A stretch of 64,000 nucleotides of DNA from Vulcanimicrobium winogradskyi (GCA_003134965.1 PLDA01000002.1:372001-436000); one strand, 5' to 3'. Positions 34,310 through 44,087 are shown, numbered from the stretch's first letter. Notes: generated by a model from the letters alone, not told the origin. Made by a program: numbers and translations.

Positions 34310-35596
34310 ATGCCGATCACCGTCTCCGATGTCTCCCGTCCCCTGCCGCCGTTCGAACGGCCGCCCAGCCAAGACCGGAGGCCCAGTCGCTACGTTAAAG
34401 CGCTCGTCGCCCTGATGGCGGCCGGCGTCATCGCGGGCTGCGCTTCCTCGCACGACAGCAGCTCGTTGACCCCGCAGGGTCGCAGCCACCAGAACATCTC
34501 GGGTGCGCTGCCGGCCACCTCGCCTAGCCCGGTACCGGCGGACCAAGCCGGATGTACGACAAACGCCGGCAGCGCGCACTGCGGCGCGAAGAAGAATCCG
34601 CAGGTCAACCCTTCGAACACCTATTCCGCGGGTCTTACGCCGGCCCAGCTGCGCGCCGCCTACGGCCTTCCTGCCGCGATCGGAACCGGGACGCCCAGCG
34701 GACCGGTGATCGCAGTTGTCGATGCGTTCGACGACCCGAACGCCGAACGTGACCTCGGGACGTACCGCACGCAGTTCGCGCTCCCGGCCTGCACTGCCAA
34801 GAACGGCTGCTTTCAAACGGTCCAGCTGAAACCCGCCCCAGGGTCTGCAGGGCCGCCTCCCGCACCGCCAGGCACAAACGCCGACGCGACCACGTGGGCC
34901 GATGAGATCGCGCTCGACCTCGCCATGGCATCCGCGGCGTGCCCGAATTGCCGGCTCCTCCTCGTGGAAGCGGCCGGTCAGGACCTCGATAGCCTGGCGT
35001 CCGCCGTAAACGCGGCTGCGTCGTACAATCCGGCGGCGATCAGCAACAGTTGGGGCGTTCCGGAGGGTGGCGGAAATGTCCCGAACATCGATCCCGGCGC
35101 GCAGGCTGCCTTCAACCACCCGGGGATCGCGATCACGGCTAGCGCGGGCGAGCTGGGTACGGGCCAGGTACAGTTCCCCGCGTCGTCACCCTTCGTTACG
35201 TCGGTCGGCGGAACGACGCTGACTCAGGACGGGTCGACACGCGGTTGGAGCGAGACGGCATGGACCTCGACTGGAACCGGCTGCAGCATCATGTTCAACG
35301 TGCCCAGCTGGCAGCCGCCCGGGAGTTGCACCGGCCGCTCGGTTCCCGACGTCTCCTTCGTTGGCGATTACAACACCGGCGTGGCGGTCTACAGCTCGGC
35401 GCAAAAAGGCTGGGTCGTGCTCGGCGGGACGAGCGTCGGAGCTCCCTTCGTGGCCGGGCTGTACGCGCAAGCCGCAGACTACGGCGCCTTGACCACCGGC
35501 GCATCAAACCTCTACGCCAACCTTTCCAACCTCAACGTCGTGGCGGGTGCGGCAGGCCAAACCAACGGCAGCCCCAACGGCCTGGCCGGCTTCTGA
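34310..35596 (+). CDS. Secreted S53 (sedolisin-type) serine-carboxyl peptidase
   Basis: 428 aa. N-terminal basic region, a hydrophobic segment ending VIAGC (lipobox-like), a Ser/Pro-rich linker, then the catalytic domain: AVVDAFDDPNAERDL, the Glu/Asp pair in WADEIALDLAMA, SNSWG, and the nucleophile in GGTSVGAPFVAG. The oxyanion aspartate expected in an SxGDxG context reads SAGELG, a Glu in place of Asp. The large activation prodomain of many sedolisins is missing. It acts outside the cell on proteins or peptides. ATG at 34310. Followed by a strong hairpin. Confidence 0.82.
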   Translation: MPITVSDVSRPLPPFERPPSQDRRPSRYVKALVALMAAGVIAGCASSHDSSSLTPQGRSHQNISGALPATSPSPVPADQAGCTTNAGSAHCGAKKNPQVNPSNTYSAGLTPAQLRAAYGLPAAIGTGTPSGPVIAVVDAFDDPNAERDLGTYRTQFALPACTAKNGCFQTVQLKPAPGSAGPPPAPPGTNADATTWADEIALDLAMASAACPNCRLLLVEAAGQDLDSLASAVNAAASYNPAAISNSWGVPEGGGNVPNIDPGAQAAFNHPGIAITASAGELGTGQVQFPASSPFVTSVGGTTLTQDGSTRGWSETAWTSTGTGCSIMFNVPSWQPPGSCTGRSVPDVSFVGDYNTGVAVYSSAQKGWVVLGGTSVGAPFVAGLYAQAADYGALTTGASNLYANLSNLNVVAGAAGQTNGSPNGLAGF

Positions 35597-35621
35597 GGAC
35601 AACGCCTCAAGGCTAGGCCGC

Positions 35622-35654
35622 GGACCCCGGCCGCGTTTCCCCCGGCCGGGGTCC
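35622..35654 (+). terminator. 12-bp perfect hairpin after the sedolisin gene
   Basis: Arms GGACCCCGGCCG and CGGCCGGGGTCC with a nine-base loop, 25 bases past the stop. Only two T follow, so it may be a weak terminator, an mRNA-stabilising structure or an attenuator in front of the ATPase gene. Confidence 0.6.
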
Positions 35655-35672
35655 TTCCCACCCGAGGTCTAC

Positions 35673-38096
35673 GTGAACGGATTCACCCCCATCCAGCGAC
35701 GGGTCGTCGCCGAGGCGCAGAAGCGGACGTTTCCACGGGAACGTCTGTATGCGCGCTTCGATGTGGCGCTGAGCGCGCCGGTCACGCTCGTCGTCGCGGA
35801 CGAGGGTCTCGGGAAGAGCACGCTGATCCGCGACTATCTGGCGCTCCGCGCCATCGCGCACCTGCGCTTCACCGCCGGTCCCGAACACGGCGCGCCCGGC
35901 GAACTGTTGCGCGGGCTCGCCGCCGCGTTCGCTCCGGTCAGTCCCGCGATGGCACGCTCGTCCGGACCTGCGTCGCGACAGCTGGAGCAGAGCGACGGCG
36001 AAACGCTGGCCGTCGCTTGGGCGCGCGAGCACTTGACGAACGTATCGGCGACGATCGTACTCGATGAGCTGCACCACCTGGCCGGGGAATCGCGCAGCGT
36101 CGCGCTGCTCCGCGCCCTGATCGAAGCAACACAACCCCGCATCCGCTGGATCCTGGCAGTTCGCGACGCGGCGCTGCTGCCGGTTCCGCGCTGGCTCGCG
36201 TCCGGCATGTGCGAGCTGCCGATCGAGTCGGACGAGTTGCGCGTGCAGCCCGACGAGATTCACGCCGCGTTCGAGCGCGCCGGCGTCCCGATCGGCCTCG
36301 ATCGGGCGGCCGACCTCTACGAACGGACCGCCGGCTGGCCGCTCGGGGTCAGCGTGGCCCTCGCCGCGGGACGCGTCGACGTGCCGCTCACGCGCGAAGC
36401 GGTCTACAACGATCTGGTCGAGTCCGTGCTGCGCGACGCCCCGCGCGACGAACAGGACCGCATCTTCGAATTGGCCGCGATCGGCCGGTTCGACCAGGCC
36501 ATCACCGCCGCGCTCGACTGCGGGCCGGAGCTGGCTTCGCTGCGGTCGCGATCCGAGATGGTGCATGCCGTCGATCGCGGCAGACATGCGTTCTACGAAC
36601 CGTGCCGCGGCCTTATCGTGCTTCGTTTGGACGAGCTGCCGCGCGAGCGTCGCACCGCGGTGTTCGAGCGCGCCGCCGCGGCGCTGGAGCACGTTGGCCG
36701 CTGGCGCGAAGCCGTCGCGCTGCGCGTCCACGCGGCCGACGAGGATCGCGTCGCGGCGGCGCTCGACCGCCGCGGGTTCGACGCCCTCGACCGCGGCGAG
36801 GTGATCGCGGTCGCCGAAGCGCTCGCCGCGGTGTCCGAACAAACGCTGATCCGACATCCGCTCGCGCTGGCGCTCAAGGGTGCGCTCGCATCGATCGACG
36901 AGAGCTTCGACGTTTCGGAGGCGTGGTTCCGCATGGCGATCGACGCCGCGCGCGATTCAGAGCGCCGCGAGATCGTCATCCGCTACGGCATGGATCTCGT
37001 GCGGCGGCGGCGCGACGACGTCATCGAGCTGCTCGAGGCGGAAACCGCGCGGGGCGAGACGCGAGCGAACGCCGATGCGGATGCGGCGCTGTGGGCGCTC
37101 CTCGGAACGGCATACGTTCAGGCGCATCGCGAGGAGAACGCGCGGGAGGCGGCGCGGCGCGCGCTCGTGCTGCTGCCAGGCGTTGCCGACGACGCGTTGC
37201 GCGCGCGGGTGCTCCACCAGGCGTCGTACGTCGCCTTGAGCCACGGCGACTACGAGGGGGCGAAGTCGCTTGCCGAACGCGCGCTGGCGCGAGCCGACGC
37301 GACGTTCCTCTACGACCTCGCGGCGCGCGCGCTCAGCGTGCTGTTCAACGTCGCCATGCTCCACGACGACGACGTGCCGGCGGCGCGCGCCGCGCTGCTC
37401 CGGCTCGAAGAGGCCGGGCGGAAAGCCGGCAACGACGGGTTGCGGCTCTATGCCATTCTGAACGCGTACGCGATCGAGGTCGACGCGGGCGACATCACCG
37501 CGCTCGAGCGGCTGAACCGCCAGCTCGGCGAGATGCGGGTGCTGCTCACACCGATGGTGAGCGAGGCCCTGTTGCCGGCGCAGGCGCTCCGGGCGGCCTG
37601 GACGGGAAACTTCGAGCACGCCTACGACCTCCTCGCACCGGGCGCCGAGAACCTGTTCGACGACGACCGCACCGCGTATCGCTGGGCGGAAGTCGCCGTG
37701 TACGCGGCATCCGCCGGCAAGACGTACGCCGCGCGGGCTGCAATCGCGCGTTGCCGCGCGAGCCTGCGGCAACTCACCGCCAACGAGCCGCTTACGGTGC
37801 GCAGCGTCACCTATCTCGCGCTCGCCGAATCGCTGCTCGAAGACGACCTGGCCGCCGCCGCATCGCTCGCCGAAGCGCGTGCGGGCGCCGCGAACACGCA
37901 CGGCCGCATCCGTGCGCTAGTCGAAACGGTGGCGGCGTTTCGGCAGTGCCGAAAGGCCGGTACGCGCGGGCTGCTTGCGCTCGCCGAGATGCTGGACGAG
38001 CTCGAACGCCGCGAGTTGGGGGGCGTCGCGCGCTTCATCGAGCGGCTGCCGGCGACGGCGATCGAAGCGCGCCTACGCTACGAGGCGGCGGGATGA
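35673..38096 (+). CDS. MalT-like STAND ATPase without DNA-binding domain
   Basis: 807 aa. The N-terminal NTPase has a relaxed Walker A (ADEGLGKSTLI) and Walker B (IVLDELHHL), followed by MalT/LuxR-family landmarks (AVRDAALLPVPRWL, RTAGWPLGVSVALA) and a long helical repeat region (about 330-800). Most relatives end in a LuxR-type HTH, which is absent here. Its stop overlaps the start of the HD-GYP gene, so output may pass through that protein instead of DNA binding (inference). GTG at 35673 with GAGG upstream. Confidence 0.78.
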   Translation: MNGFTPIQRRVVAEAQKRTFPRERLYARFDVALSAPVTLVVADEGLGKSTLIRDYLALRAIAHLRFTAGPEHGAPGELLRGLAAAFAPVSPAMARSSGPASRQLEQSDGETLAVAWAREHLTNVSATIVLDELHHLAGESRSVALLRALIEATQPRIRWILAVRDAALLPVPRWLASGMCELPIESDELRVQPDEIHAAFERAGVPIGLDRAADLYERTAGWPLGVSVALAAGRVDVPLTREAVYNDLVESVLRDAPRDEQDRIFELAAIGRFDQAITAALDCGPELASLRSRSEMVHAVDRGRHAFYEPCRGLIVLRLDELPRERRTAVFERAAAALEHVGRWREAVALRVHAADEDRVAAALDRRGFDALDRGEVIAVAEALAAVSEQTLIRHPLALALKGALASIDESFDVSEAWFRMAIDAARDSERREIVIRYGMDLVRRRRDDVIELLEAETARGETRANADADAALWALLGTAYVQAHREENAREAARRALVLLPGVADDALRARVLHQASYVALSHGDYEGAKSLAERALARADATFLYDLAARALSVLFNVAMLHDDDVPAARAALLRLEEAGRKAGNDGLRLYAILNAYAIEVDAGDITALERLNRQLGEMRVLLTPMVSEALLPAQALRAAWTGNFEHAYDLLAPGAENLFDDDRTAYRWAEVAVYAASAGKTYAARAAIARCRASLRQLTANEPLTVRSVTYLALAESLLEDDLAAAASLAEARAGAANTHGRIRALVETVAAFRQCRKAGTRGLLALAEMLDELERRELGGVARFIERLPATAIEARLRYEAAG

Positions 38097-39061
38097 AGCC
38101 GGTGCCGACCATGCAACGCACGCCGGAGCAGCGCCTTGCGGCCGCCGTGAGCGCACGCGCCCCCAGCATCGTCCGGAGCGCGCTCGACCGGCTCGGTCCC
38201 GGAGACCGCACGGTAGCAGCCAAGATCGTCGCGACGCGCTTTGTCGAGCGGTGCGCGGCGGCGACCGCCACGGGAGACTGGAGCGTGGCGTCAGACTGGG
38301 TCGAAAACGCGTGCGAACGGTACGCCGGAATCCTCGAACCGCAGGACGTCATCGGCACCGTCCTCGACGGCGTTGCACGTGCCCTGCGCGCCGCGGCGGA
38401 CGATCGCTTCATGCGCGCCTTCGAACGAGCGCGGTGTGACGTGCAGACCGCGCTGGCTCGTCCGCGCGCCATCGCGGATTCGCCAAACCGTGAGGCCGTC
38501 GACGAAGTCGACATCGTGATCGATGGAATGCTGACGCGCCTCGACCAAACCGACGTCCTGACCGCCGAACACTCGCGGGCCGTCGGGTCGTGGTGCGCGC
38601 GCCTGGCGAAACGGCTCGGCGCGTCGAAGGAAGAGGTGATCCACCTCGGCCGCGCAGGCCTGATTCACGACATCGGCAAGGTGACCACGCCCGCCGCCAT
38701 CCTGACCGCACCGCGCCGTCTCGACGAGGCCGAGATGGCGATCATACGGCAACACTCCGAGGCGGGCGCGCTGATCGTGCGCGAGGTACCGCTGATCGCC
38801 AACCTCACGCCGGCGGTGAGGAGCCACCACGAACGATTCGACGGCGCCGGCTACCCCGACCGGCTGAAGTACGAAGCGATCCCGCGCGAAGCGCGGATCG
38901 TCGCCGTCGCCGATTCGTTCAACGCGATGATCGGGCGCCGTCCCTACCGGCCGCCGCTCGCGCCGTCGGTCGCGCTCGAACAGCTCGTGGAAGGACGCGG
39001 CTCGCAGTTCGATCCCGAGATCGTCGACGCGATGATCCTCGTCGTAACGAACCGCGCGTAG
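38093..39061 (+). CDS. HD-GYP domain cyclic-di-GMP phosphodiesterase
   Basis: 322 aa. An N-terminal helical region (about 1-140, no recognised sensor) is followed by an HD-GYP domain: EHSRAV, GLIHDIGKV, and the signature HHERFDGAGYPDRL. Metal-binding His and Asp residues are all present. Predicted to hydrolyse c-di-GMP. Coupled by ATGA overlap to the MalT-like ATPase, which suggests ATPase-controlled c-di-GMP turnover. Confidence 0.9.
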   Translation: MKPVPTMQRTPEQRLAAAVSARAPSIVRSALDRLGPGDRTVAAKIVATRFVERCAAATATGDWSVASDWVENACERYAGILEPQDVIGTVLDGVARALRAAADDRFMRAFERARCDVQTALARPRAIADSPNREAVDEVDIVIDGMLTRLDQTDVLTAEHSRAVGSWCARLAKRLGASKEEVIHLGRAGLIHDIGKVTTPAAILTAPRRLDEAEMAIIRQHSEAGALIVREVPLIANLTPAVRSHHERFDGAGYPDRLKYEAIPREARIVAVADSFNAMIGRRPYRPPLAPSVALEQLVEGRGSQFDPEIVDAMILVVTNRA

Positions 39062-39096
39062 CGAAGAACCCGAGCCGCCGCGGCGAAGGGCCGGGG

Positions 39097-39555
39097 ATGG
39101 AAACGCCGCGCTGGAAATTCGACGGCGTCCGCGTGGTCCGCGGATGCGATCTCGACCCGAACACGCCGCAGACCGAAGGGATGAACCGCGCCGCCGCGAT
39201 CACGACGGCGAGCGCGGGCGCGCAGAAGCTGTGGGCCGGCAGCGTCGTCATCCACCCCGATGCGAGGACCGGCGCGCACCATCACGGCAAGGTGGAGAGC
39301 GTCATCTACGTCGTGCGGGGCCGGGCGCGGATGCGCTGGGGCGAGCGGCTCGAGTTCGTCGCCGACGCGGGGCCGGGCGACTTCATCTTCGTCCCCCCGT
39401 ACGTGCCGCATCAAGAGATCAACGCTGCCGCCGACCAACCGCTCGAGTGCGTCCTGGTTCGCAGCGGCCAGGTACCGGTGGTCGTAAACCTCGACATCCC
39501 GGTCGCCGAGGAGCCCGAGACGGTCCGCTGGATCGACGACATCCACCGGGCGTAA
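39097..39555 (+). CDS. Cupin-domain protein
   Basis: 152 aa, a single beta-barrel cupin. Motif 1 includes ARTGAHHHGKVESVIYVVRG (metal-binding histidines and glutamate). Motif 2 includes PGDFIFVPPYVPHQEIN (second His). Likely a metal-dependent small-molecule enzyme or sensor of unknown substrate. ATG at 39097, after a purine-rich stretch. 36 bases after the HD-GYP gene and possibly co-transcribed with it. Confidence 0.8.
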   Translation: METPRWKFDGVRVVRGCDLDPNTPQTEGMNRAAAITTASAGAQKLWAGSVVIHPDARTGAHHHGKVESVIYVVRGRARMRWGERLEFVADAGPGDFIFVPPYVPHQEINAAADQPLECVLVRSGQVPVVVNLDIPVAEEPETVRWIDDIHRA

Positions 39556-39642
39556 ACCTCCGGTCACATTTCGGACAGGGCTCGGAAGGGCTCGACAAAA
39601 GGAGCAGGGTTCCCGGCAAGCCGCGTGCGAACGTGGTTGTCA

Positions 39643-40422
39643 ATGATCCGGATTCTATCGCCGCGTTTTGCCGCGGCGCTCTTCATTTTTTCCGCTGCGG
39701 CCCTGGTCGCGGTGCCCGCGGCAGCGGATCAGGGCACGGTCGCGACGCCGACCGAGGCCACCTACGCCGCTGTGCTGCGCACGATCAACCCCAAGCTGCC
39801 GGTCGAGAAGGCGCGCGCGTACGCCCGCTCGGTGATGGCCGACGCCTGGCGGACGCACCTGGACCCGCGCTTCATCATGTCGATCGTCACGGTCGAGTCG
39901 CGCTGGCGTTCCAACGCCATCTCGCGCTCAGGCGCCCGCGGTCTCGGCCAGCTCATGCCCGCCACCGCCAGACGGCTCGGCGTCAACGCCTGGAGCCCGG
40001 CGGAGAACCTGCGCGGCACCTCGTCCTACCTCAAGTCGCTGATGGATCACTTTGCCGGAAAACCGAACGCGGTGACGCTCGCGATTGCGGGCTACAACGC
40101 CGGCCCGAAGGCGGTCGAGCGCTACCACGGCGTCCCGCCGTACAGGGAGACGCGCAACTACGTGGTGCGCGTCCTCAACGTGTGGGGTCAGTTGAACACG
40201 CGCGTCGGCCGCGCGTTCTCGCCGCCGCCGGCGGACACGATCGCGGTGCGCCCGGCCAAGCTGCCGGACATCGAGCAGTGGCTCGGCAACGAGAATGAGA
40301 TCCTGCCGGCGACGGCCGCCGCGGTGAGCGCGATCGGCGCGGCGTCCAACCCGGCGCCGGCCCCCGGCGTCGCGGTGCAACCGGCAGCAGCGGCCGCGGC
40401 GCCGCCCGACCCGGCGAAGTAG
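39643..40422 (+). CDS. Lytic transglycosylase (SLT family)
   Basis: 259 aa. Signal peptide (FAAALFIFSAAALVAVPAAA). SLT domain with catalytic Glu in TVESRW, then ISRSGARGLGQLMPATA, IAGYNAGPKAVERY and GVPPYRETRNYV. It cleaves the glycan strands of peptidoglycan with 1,6-anhydro ring formation. The C-terminal tail of about 60 residues is Ala/Pro-rich and disordered. ATG at 39643 chosen because it starts the signal peptide. Confidence 0.9.
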   Translation: MIRILSPRFAAALFIFSAAALVAVPAAADQGTVATPTEATYAAVLRTINPKLPVEKARAYARSVMADAWRTHLDPRFIMSIVTVESRWRSNAISRSGARGLGQLMPATARRLGVNAWSPAENLRGTSSYLKSLMDHFAGKPNAVTLAIAGYNAGPKAVERYHGVPPYRETRNYVVRVLNVWGQLNTRVGRAFSPPPADTIAVRPAKLPDIEQWLGNENEILPATAAAVSAIGAASNPAPAPGVAVQPAAAAAAPPDPAK

Positions 40423-40521
40423 CCCGCACGACGGCGGCGCACCCGCGCCGCTGACGCAACCGAGCCGCGGTCCTCGCCGGTCTCGTCGCGCATGAGGGCG
40501 GACGGGGCTATCCCGGCCACG

Positions 40522-41484
40522 ATGCGTGCCGTCGCGATCGATGCGTTCGGCGGGCCGGAGAAGCTCGTCGTCCACGATCTGCGTGTCCCGGCCGTCGAGT
40601 CGCACGAGGTCCTCATCCGCGTCGACACTGCCGGCGTGGGCGTTTGGGACGCCAAGGCGCGCCGCGGCGAGTGGGGCGACGGGCACGAGCACTTTCCAAT
40701 GGTCCTGGGCGCCGACGGCTCCGGCACCATCGCGGCGCTCGGCGACGGCGTGCGCGGGCTGCAGCTCGGCGATGCCGTCTACGGATACGCCTTCGGCGAC
40801 GCGAAGGGCGGGTTCTATGCCGAGTACGTCGTGCTGAGCGCCGAGCACGTCGCACCGATGCCGTCGTCGCTCGACTTTCGCGAAGCGGGCGGGATCGGGG
40901 TGACGGCGCTGACCGCGCTGGCCGGGATCGACGACGCGCTGAGCGTGCGCGACGGCCAGACGATCCTGGTCCACGGCGCGACCGGCGGCGTCGGCACGAT
41001 GGCGGTGCAGTTCGCGAAGCGCCTCGGCGCGCGCGTTCTCGGCACCGCGAACGGCGGAGAAGGGCGCGAACTGCTGCGGAGCCTCGGCGTCGACGAGGCG
41101 ATCGACACGCACCACGACGACGTTTTCACGATCGCGCGCCGTCTGGCGCCCGAGGGGGTGGACGGTCTGCTCGCGCTCACCGGCGGGCCGGTGCTCGAAC
41201 GCTGCATCGCCGCACTGCGTGACGGCGGCCGGATCGCGTATCCGAACGGTGTGCCGATCCCCGCCGGCGTCACCGCCACGGGGTTCGACGGCGTGCCGAA
41301 TCCGGCGGCGTTCGCGCGCCTCAACGCCCTGATCGACGAGCGGCCGTTCGAGGTGCCGATCGCGGCGATGTATTCGCTCGACGACGCGGCCGAAGCGCAT
41401 CGCCGGCTCGAGCGCGGTCACGTCCGCGGCAAGATCGTGCTCGTCGCGGACGCGACCGAAGACGTGGTCGAAAAGGTCGCGTGA
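40522..41484 (+). CDS. Zinc-free MDR oxidoreductase (quinone oxidoreductase-like)
   Basis: 320 aa. GroES-like N-terminal domain (MRAVAIDAFGGPEKL, then VLGADGSGTI) and a Rossmann domain with ILVHGATGGVGTMAVQFAK. It lacks the cysteine/histidine zinc ligands of classical alcohol dehydrogenases. It reduces quinones or enones with NADPH in characterised relatives. ATG at 40522 matches the family start. An ATG at 40492 adds ten residues and cannot be excluded. Confidence 0.88.
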   Translation: MRAVAIDAFGGPEKLVVHDLRVPAVESHEVLIRVDTAGVGVWDAKARRGEWGDGHEHFPMVLGADGSGTIAALGDGVRGLQLGDAVYGYAFGDAKGGFYAEYVVLSAEHVAPMPSSLDFREAGGIGVTALTALAGIDDALSVRDGQTILVHGATGGVGTMAVQFAKRLGARVLGTANGGEGRELLRSLGVDEAIDTHHDDVFTIARRLAPEGVDGLLALTGGPVLERCIAALRDGGRIAYPNGVPIPAGVTATGFDGVPNPAAFARLNALIDERPFEVPIAAMYSLDDAAEAHRRLERGHVRGKIVLVADATEDVVEKVA

Positions 41485-41516
41485 TTCGCGAAGGCGTTAC
41501 GCCTTCGCGGCCTGGG

Positions 41517-42575
41517 CTACGGCGTCTTTTCGGGGGCTGCCGGCATCGGAGTCGGCGTCCGGGCGGGTGGCGCCGGCGTCGAGGAGCCGGACGACGCGGC
41601 GGGCACGACCGACGCCTTCGGTGCCGGGGTCGACGACGGATGCGGCAACGCGTACAGCGCGAAGATCGCCGGGCGGTTTGCCACGAGCTTCAACGGTGTC
41701 GCGGTGCCGGCGAACACGAGCCGTTGCGGCGGCAAGGTCGGCGCGGCGGTGGGAGCGCCGGCGACGGCGCTACCGGACGCGCCGGGAGCGGGGCTGCCGG
41801 CAGCGGCCGAGCCGGCGGGCTTGGCCGTCGAGAGCAGCGTGCCGGGCGAGGGCGAGGGTGCCGCCGAGGCGCCGGGCTTCGCCGAGGAGCCGGGGCTCGC
41901 GACCGCGGCGGGCGCGCGGGTCGGCAGCGGCGGCGGGGTCGCGCTCGCGTCGATCTCGGCGACGCCGAGCCGGTATTTTGCGTCCTTCTCGCCCGAGTTC
42001 CACAGCGCGAGCCCGAACTCACCGTCGCGGTACTGCGACGCGATCTCGCGCGGGATATCCAGCGAGATCCGCGGATAGCTCTCGAGCGTCGCGTCGTGCG
42101 TCGGCAGCAGCACGACGTACGCCAGCGCGCGCGCCGGGAGGGCGCGGGTCCGCTTGCGCTTGCCCTTGCCGCTCTCGAAGTTGAGGTCGGGACCATCCTG
42201 CGGCTTGACGATCGAGAGCGTCGCGCCGATCGAGACCGCCACCGCGGTGGGGGAAGGTTCCGGGCTCGCGTCCTTCTTGGGCGTCTTGTTCTTCGCGGCC
42301 GGAGGCACCGTCGGTTCGGGCGCCTTGGGGAACGCGATCGAGCCGCTGTAACCGCCGACCTCCGGAAGCGCCTGGAACGAGGTCGACTCACCGTAGGTGA
42401 GGATCACGCTCGACGCGCTCGCCGGCGTGGGCGCGGACGAGGGGCCGCCGAAGCTGGGCGACGCTAGCGTGTTCGGCAGTCCGCTCCCCGAACCGAACGA
42501 GCCGGAGCACGAAGCGACGGCTGCGCCGAGAACGACGCAACCGGCCGCCGCGGTGAATACGCGTGCGAGAGTCAT
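41517..42575 (-). CDS. Pro/Ala/Ser-rich lipoprotein
   Basis: 352 aa. A signal peptide ending in AAVASC gives a lipobox. The central part (about 60-200) is a modest beta domain (ILTYGESTSFQALP, LDIPREIASQYRDGEFGLAL). The second half is low-complexity Pro/Ala/Ser/Gly sequence containing another short conserved block (RLVFAGTATPLKL). Probably a surface or envelope protein of unknown role. Starts at 42575 or 42593 are possible. Divergent from the metalloprotease gene. Confidence 0.6.
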   Translation of the reverse strand: MTLARVFTAAAGCVVLGAAVASCSGSFGSGSGLPNTLASPSFGGPSSAPTPASASSVILTYGESTSFQALPEVGGYSGSIAFPKAPEPTVPPAAKNKTPKKDASPEPSPTAVAVSIGATLSIVKPQDGPDLNFESGKGKRKRTRALPARALAYVVLLPTHDATLESYPRISLDIPREIASQYRDGEFGLALWNSGEKDAKYRLGVAEIDASATPPPLPTRAPAAVASPGSSAKPGASAAPSPSPGTLLSTAKPAGSAAAGSPAPGASGSAVAGAPTAAPTLPPQRLVFAGTATPLKLVANRPAIFALYALPHPSSTPAPKASVVPAASSGSSTPAPPARTPTPMPAAPEKTP

Positions 42576-42705
42576 CGCACATAATTTCGGCATCGAGAGA
42601 CTCGTATCCGTTGCCACTTGACAGCCGCGACCGATCGCTCGATGCTATGAGTTCAGGCCCGGTACTCTCCCCGGCCGACCGAGCGGCCAGATCAGGGGTA
42701 CACCA

Positions 42706-44064
42706 ATGAATCGCCTTCGGCGCGCGGTCCTCATCGCGGTCGTCATCCTCTTCTCCGCCGGCATCCCGGCGCAGAGCCACGCCCGACCGTTCCGCGGTAA
42801 CATTCCGTGGTCGTTCCTGCTGTGTAAGTTCTCCGATAGCCCCGCGCCGCCCCACGGCATCGCGTACTACCGCAGCATGACGATCGAGACGGGAACGAAC
42901 GGTCTGCGCGATTACGTCCGCAGCGTCTCGTACGGGACCGCGGACCTCGTCGGCTCGTCGGTCCACGGCTGGTACACCGAACCGCACACGACGGCGTACG
43001 AGCTCGCCCAAGGGCGCTGGCAGCGCCTCCTGGACTGTCAGTCCGCGGCCGCGGCGGGCGGCTACACCGTTCCGTCGGGGCAGCGCACCTACGTGCTCAC
43101 CTCACCCGCGGTCGATCTGGTCGGGTTCGAGAACACGGCTGCGCTCGGCGACGACAACGTCGCGCTTCCGGAGCTCGCACACGAATTCGGACACGGTATC
43201 GGCCTCTCGCACTCGTTCTCAGACGACCCCGGGTACCGCAACGCGACCTGGGCGCAGATCGGCGAGTACGACAACCCGTGGGATCTGATGAGCGCGGCGA
43301 ACGTGTACGTCGATCCGACCGGCGCGTTCGGCGGCGGACCGCCGTTCCTCGACGCCCACCACATCGACGAGATGGGCTGGATCCCGAAACCGCGCATCCT
43401 GACGCTCGCCGCCGACGGGGTCGCGACGCGAACGGTGACGCTGGCCGCCCTGACGCACCCCGAAGCGGGAGGGTATCTGCTGGCGCGCGTGCCGTTTGAC
43501 GGCTCCGATCCGTTCCATTTTTACACCGTCGAATACCGCACCGCCGATAGCTGGGATGCCGGGATACCGGCCGGGATCGTGTTGATCAACGAAGTGAAAT
43601 ATGACGCCGCAGACAGCTCCTACCACACCTACCTGCAGCGCACGCTCGGAGCGTTCAGCGGAACCGGAAACGGGCCGCCGGTGCAATCGATCAGCGGCAG
43701 CGGTGTCTCGATCTCGGTCGTGAGCACGTCGGGGAATCAGGCGACCGTCGCGCTGCACACCTCGCTCGCGCCCGCCAAAGCGGCGCTGGTGTACGGCCCC
43801 AACACGTGCGCCGTTCCATACGTCTGGCGTGAGGCCGACGGTAGCGACTTCGTGTGCGTCACGCTCGCGACGCGCGCGCAAGCGCACGCCGACAACGCCG
43901 CCGCCGCCTCGCGCCACGTCTCCGGCTCCACCACGTGCAAGCAAGGCTACGTATGGCGCGAGGCGTTTCCCGGTGACTACGTCTGCGTCGCGGTGTCCGT
44001 ACGCACGCAGGCTCGAACCGACAACGGTCAAGCGGGCTCGCGCTTGATGAAGCCGAACGCGTGA
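42706..44064 (+). CDS. Secreted metzincin-like zinc metalloprotease with C-terminal CxxG-type repeats
   Basis: 452 aa. Signal peptide (LIAVVILFSAGIPAQSHA). Zinc site HEFGHGIGLSH with a Met-turn candidate in WDLMS, as in metzincin/M6-like proteases. The C-terminus has two repeats of about 42 residues (about 365-405 and 410-450) sharing C..(G/P)YVWREA..(S/G)D(F/Y)VCV...RAQA..DN. This small Cys-containing module is seen on many secreted bacterial proteins, perhaps for surface or polymer binding. ATG at 42706 follows AGGGG. Confidence 0.8.
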   Translation: MNRLRRAVLIAVVILFSAGIPAQSHARPFRGNIPWSFLLCKFSDSPAPPHGIAYYRSMTIETGTNGLRDYVRSVSYGTADLVGSSVHGWYTEPHTTAYELAQGRWQRLLDCQSAAAAGGYTVPSGQRTYVLTSPAVDLVGFENTAALGDDNVALPELAHEFGHGIGLSHSFSDDPGYRNATWAQIGEYDNPWDLMSAANVYVDPTGAFGGGPPFLDAHHIDEMGWIPKPRILTLAADGVATRTVTLAALTHPEAGGYLLARVPFDGSDPFHFYTVEYRTADSWDAGIPAGIVLINEVKYDAADSSYHTYLQRTLGAFSGTGNGPPVQSISGSGVSISVVSTSGNQATVALHTSLAPAKAALVYGPNTCAVPYVWREADGSDFVCVTLATRAQAHADNAAAASRHVSGSTTCKQGYVWREAFPGDYVCVAVSVRTQARTDNGQAGSRLMKPNA

Positions 44065-44087
44065 ACGCGCGACAGGGGAGATGTGCA

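Noticed and set aside
36209..38092. Long plus-strand frame overlapping the MalT-like gene
   Set aside because: Arg-rich out-of-frame shadow in GC-rich DNA; only its end, from 38093, is real (the HD-GYP gene).
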